From contig JAESSL010000227.1 in the NCBI GenBank assembly GCA_016764135.1, positions 1-5,421 of the forward strand: a stretch of DNA of 5,421 nt, given 5' to 3'. Source of the stretch: Alphaproteobacteria bacterium. GTDB taxonomy: Bacteria > Pseudomonadota > Alphaproteobacteria > UBA8366 > GCA-2717185. The translations under genes and the position numbers were made by a program. A model generated the notes under the pieces. It had not been told where the DNA came from. It did no database searches and was given only the letters and a program-made list of their open reading frames with translations. Below are positions 5,179 through 5,421 of this stretch, one piece after another. Position 1 is the stretch's first letter. Every line of letters starts with the position of its first letter.

Positions 5179-5268
5179 GAACCCCTCCAGGGTGGATCGA
5201 GTTATTAGTTGCAGCCGGGTTCGGGCGTCCCGATTTATGTCCGAAGCGGCGGTATCATGGTTATTGGG
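5179..5268. other. Intergenic spacer between the monooxygenase and the hydroxy-acid dehydrogenase
   Basis: Ninety bases between same-strand genes. It has a CGGG-ACG-CCCG mini-hairpin on the minus strand and shares the GGGTC/GACCC stem (5266-5270, 5281-5285) with the end of the upstream gene. Neither is followed by a T run. The length allows either readthrough from the upstream gene or a separate promoter; no convincing -35/-10 pair was seen. Confidence 0.4.
5182..5188 (-). promoter_or_regulatory. Strong ribosome-binding site of the hydroxy-acid dehydrogenase gene
   Basis: Minus-strand GGAGGGG places the GGAG core six bases before ATG 5178. This is the best match to the Shine-Dalgarno consensus in the window and settles the start. 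Confidence 0.75.
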
Positions 5269-5421
5269 TCACGCTGCAGCGACCCGCTTTGGAAATTCTG
5301 GCGCGACCTTTTCCATGAACAAACGGATATTGTTTTCCGTCAGTTCGTAAGGTGATGGCCCGACGCGGAACTGGAGAATGACGCCGCCGACGCCAAGCGC
5401 ATCAATCTTCGCCAACCGCTC
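5269..5421 (-). CDS. Luciferase-like (LLM) flavin-dependent oxidoreductase, C-terminal 50 residues
   Basis: A frame open from the right edge ends at TGA 5269-5271. The 50 visible residues include ALGVGGVILQFRVGPSPYEL and the following TENNIRLFMEKVAPEF, then a short RVAAA tail. This is the typical C-terminus of bacterial luciferase-like TIM-barrel monooxygenases: the hydrophobic last strand with QFR-x-G-P, then the final helix ending in VAPEF. The family uses reduced flavin (or F420 in some branches) and oxygen to oxidise alkanals, alkanes, sulfonates or similar substrates. The N-terminal and substrate-determining parts lie outside the window, so only the family can be given. It is on the same strand as the hydroxy-acid dehydrogenase, 90 bases upstream of it, and may share its transcript. 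Confidence 0.85.
   Translation of the reverse strand, partial: ERLAKIDALGVGGVILQFRVGPSPYELTENNIRLFMEKVAPEFPKRVAAA

Noticed and set aside
5266..5285. GGGTC/GACCC inverted repeat at the end of the monooxygenase gene
   Set aside because: It is a five-base stem overlapping the stop codon, with no T run after it; too weak for a terminator call.

Overview
The window carries eight protein-coding genes, six complete and two cut by the window edges. The two cut genes are the start of a GMC-family flavoprotein at the left edge and the tail of a luciferase-like monooxygenase at the right edge. No RNA gene, insertion sequence or CRISPR array is visible. The organism is probably an alphaproteobacterium. 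The reasons are a PAS_5-type protein next to a receiver protein with an arginine-rich 'YFGPDRRR' tail, both styles I associate with Rhodospirillales-like genomes, and a GC-rich, catabolism-oriented neighbourhood. This assignment is an inference from family style, not a database match.

Layout. Positions 1-522 (minus) hold the N-terminal 174 residues of an FAD-dependent GMC alcohol/choline dehydrogenase-type enzyme. It diverges, across about 300 bases of regulatory DNA, from two tightly spaced plus-strand Rid-family (YjgF/YER057c/UK114) genes at 822-1202 and 1206-1565. These converge on a minus-strand double-hotdog MaoC-like dehydratase at 1632-2489. A second divergent intergenic stretch (2490-2796), rich in inverted and direct repeats, separates that gene from a plus-strand pair: a PAS_5-type protein (2797-3291) and a degenerate CheY-like receiver (3315-3818). 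The pair converges on a minus-strand FMN-dependent 2-hydroxy-acid dehydrogenase (3991-5178), which lies downstream of the monooxygenase tail (5269-5421) on the same strand.

How the genes may work together. The metabolic genes are three flavin-type oxidoreductases (GMC, FMN hydroxy-acid dehydrogenase, luciferase-like), one acyl-CoA hydratase-like enzyme and two Rid proteins. This fits a peripheral catabolic patch for oxidising alcohols, hydroxy acids and acyl-CoA thioesters. Rid proteins classically clear reactive enamine/imine intermediates. The substrate cannot be read from the sequence. The PAS/receiver pair looks like a small signalling unit inserted between the metabolic genes, and it is visibly more AT-rich.

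Most worth a second look: the receiver lacks the usual phosphorylation residues; the second Rid protein has lost the family's catalytic arginine while the first keeps it; a perfect 16-base palindrome sits just upstream of the PAS gene; and a perfect 12-base palindrome abuts the ribosome-binding site of the GMC gene. I did not find a clearly new multi-gene system. The PAS/pseudo-receiver pair is the nearest candidate.
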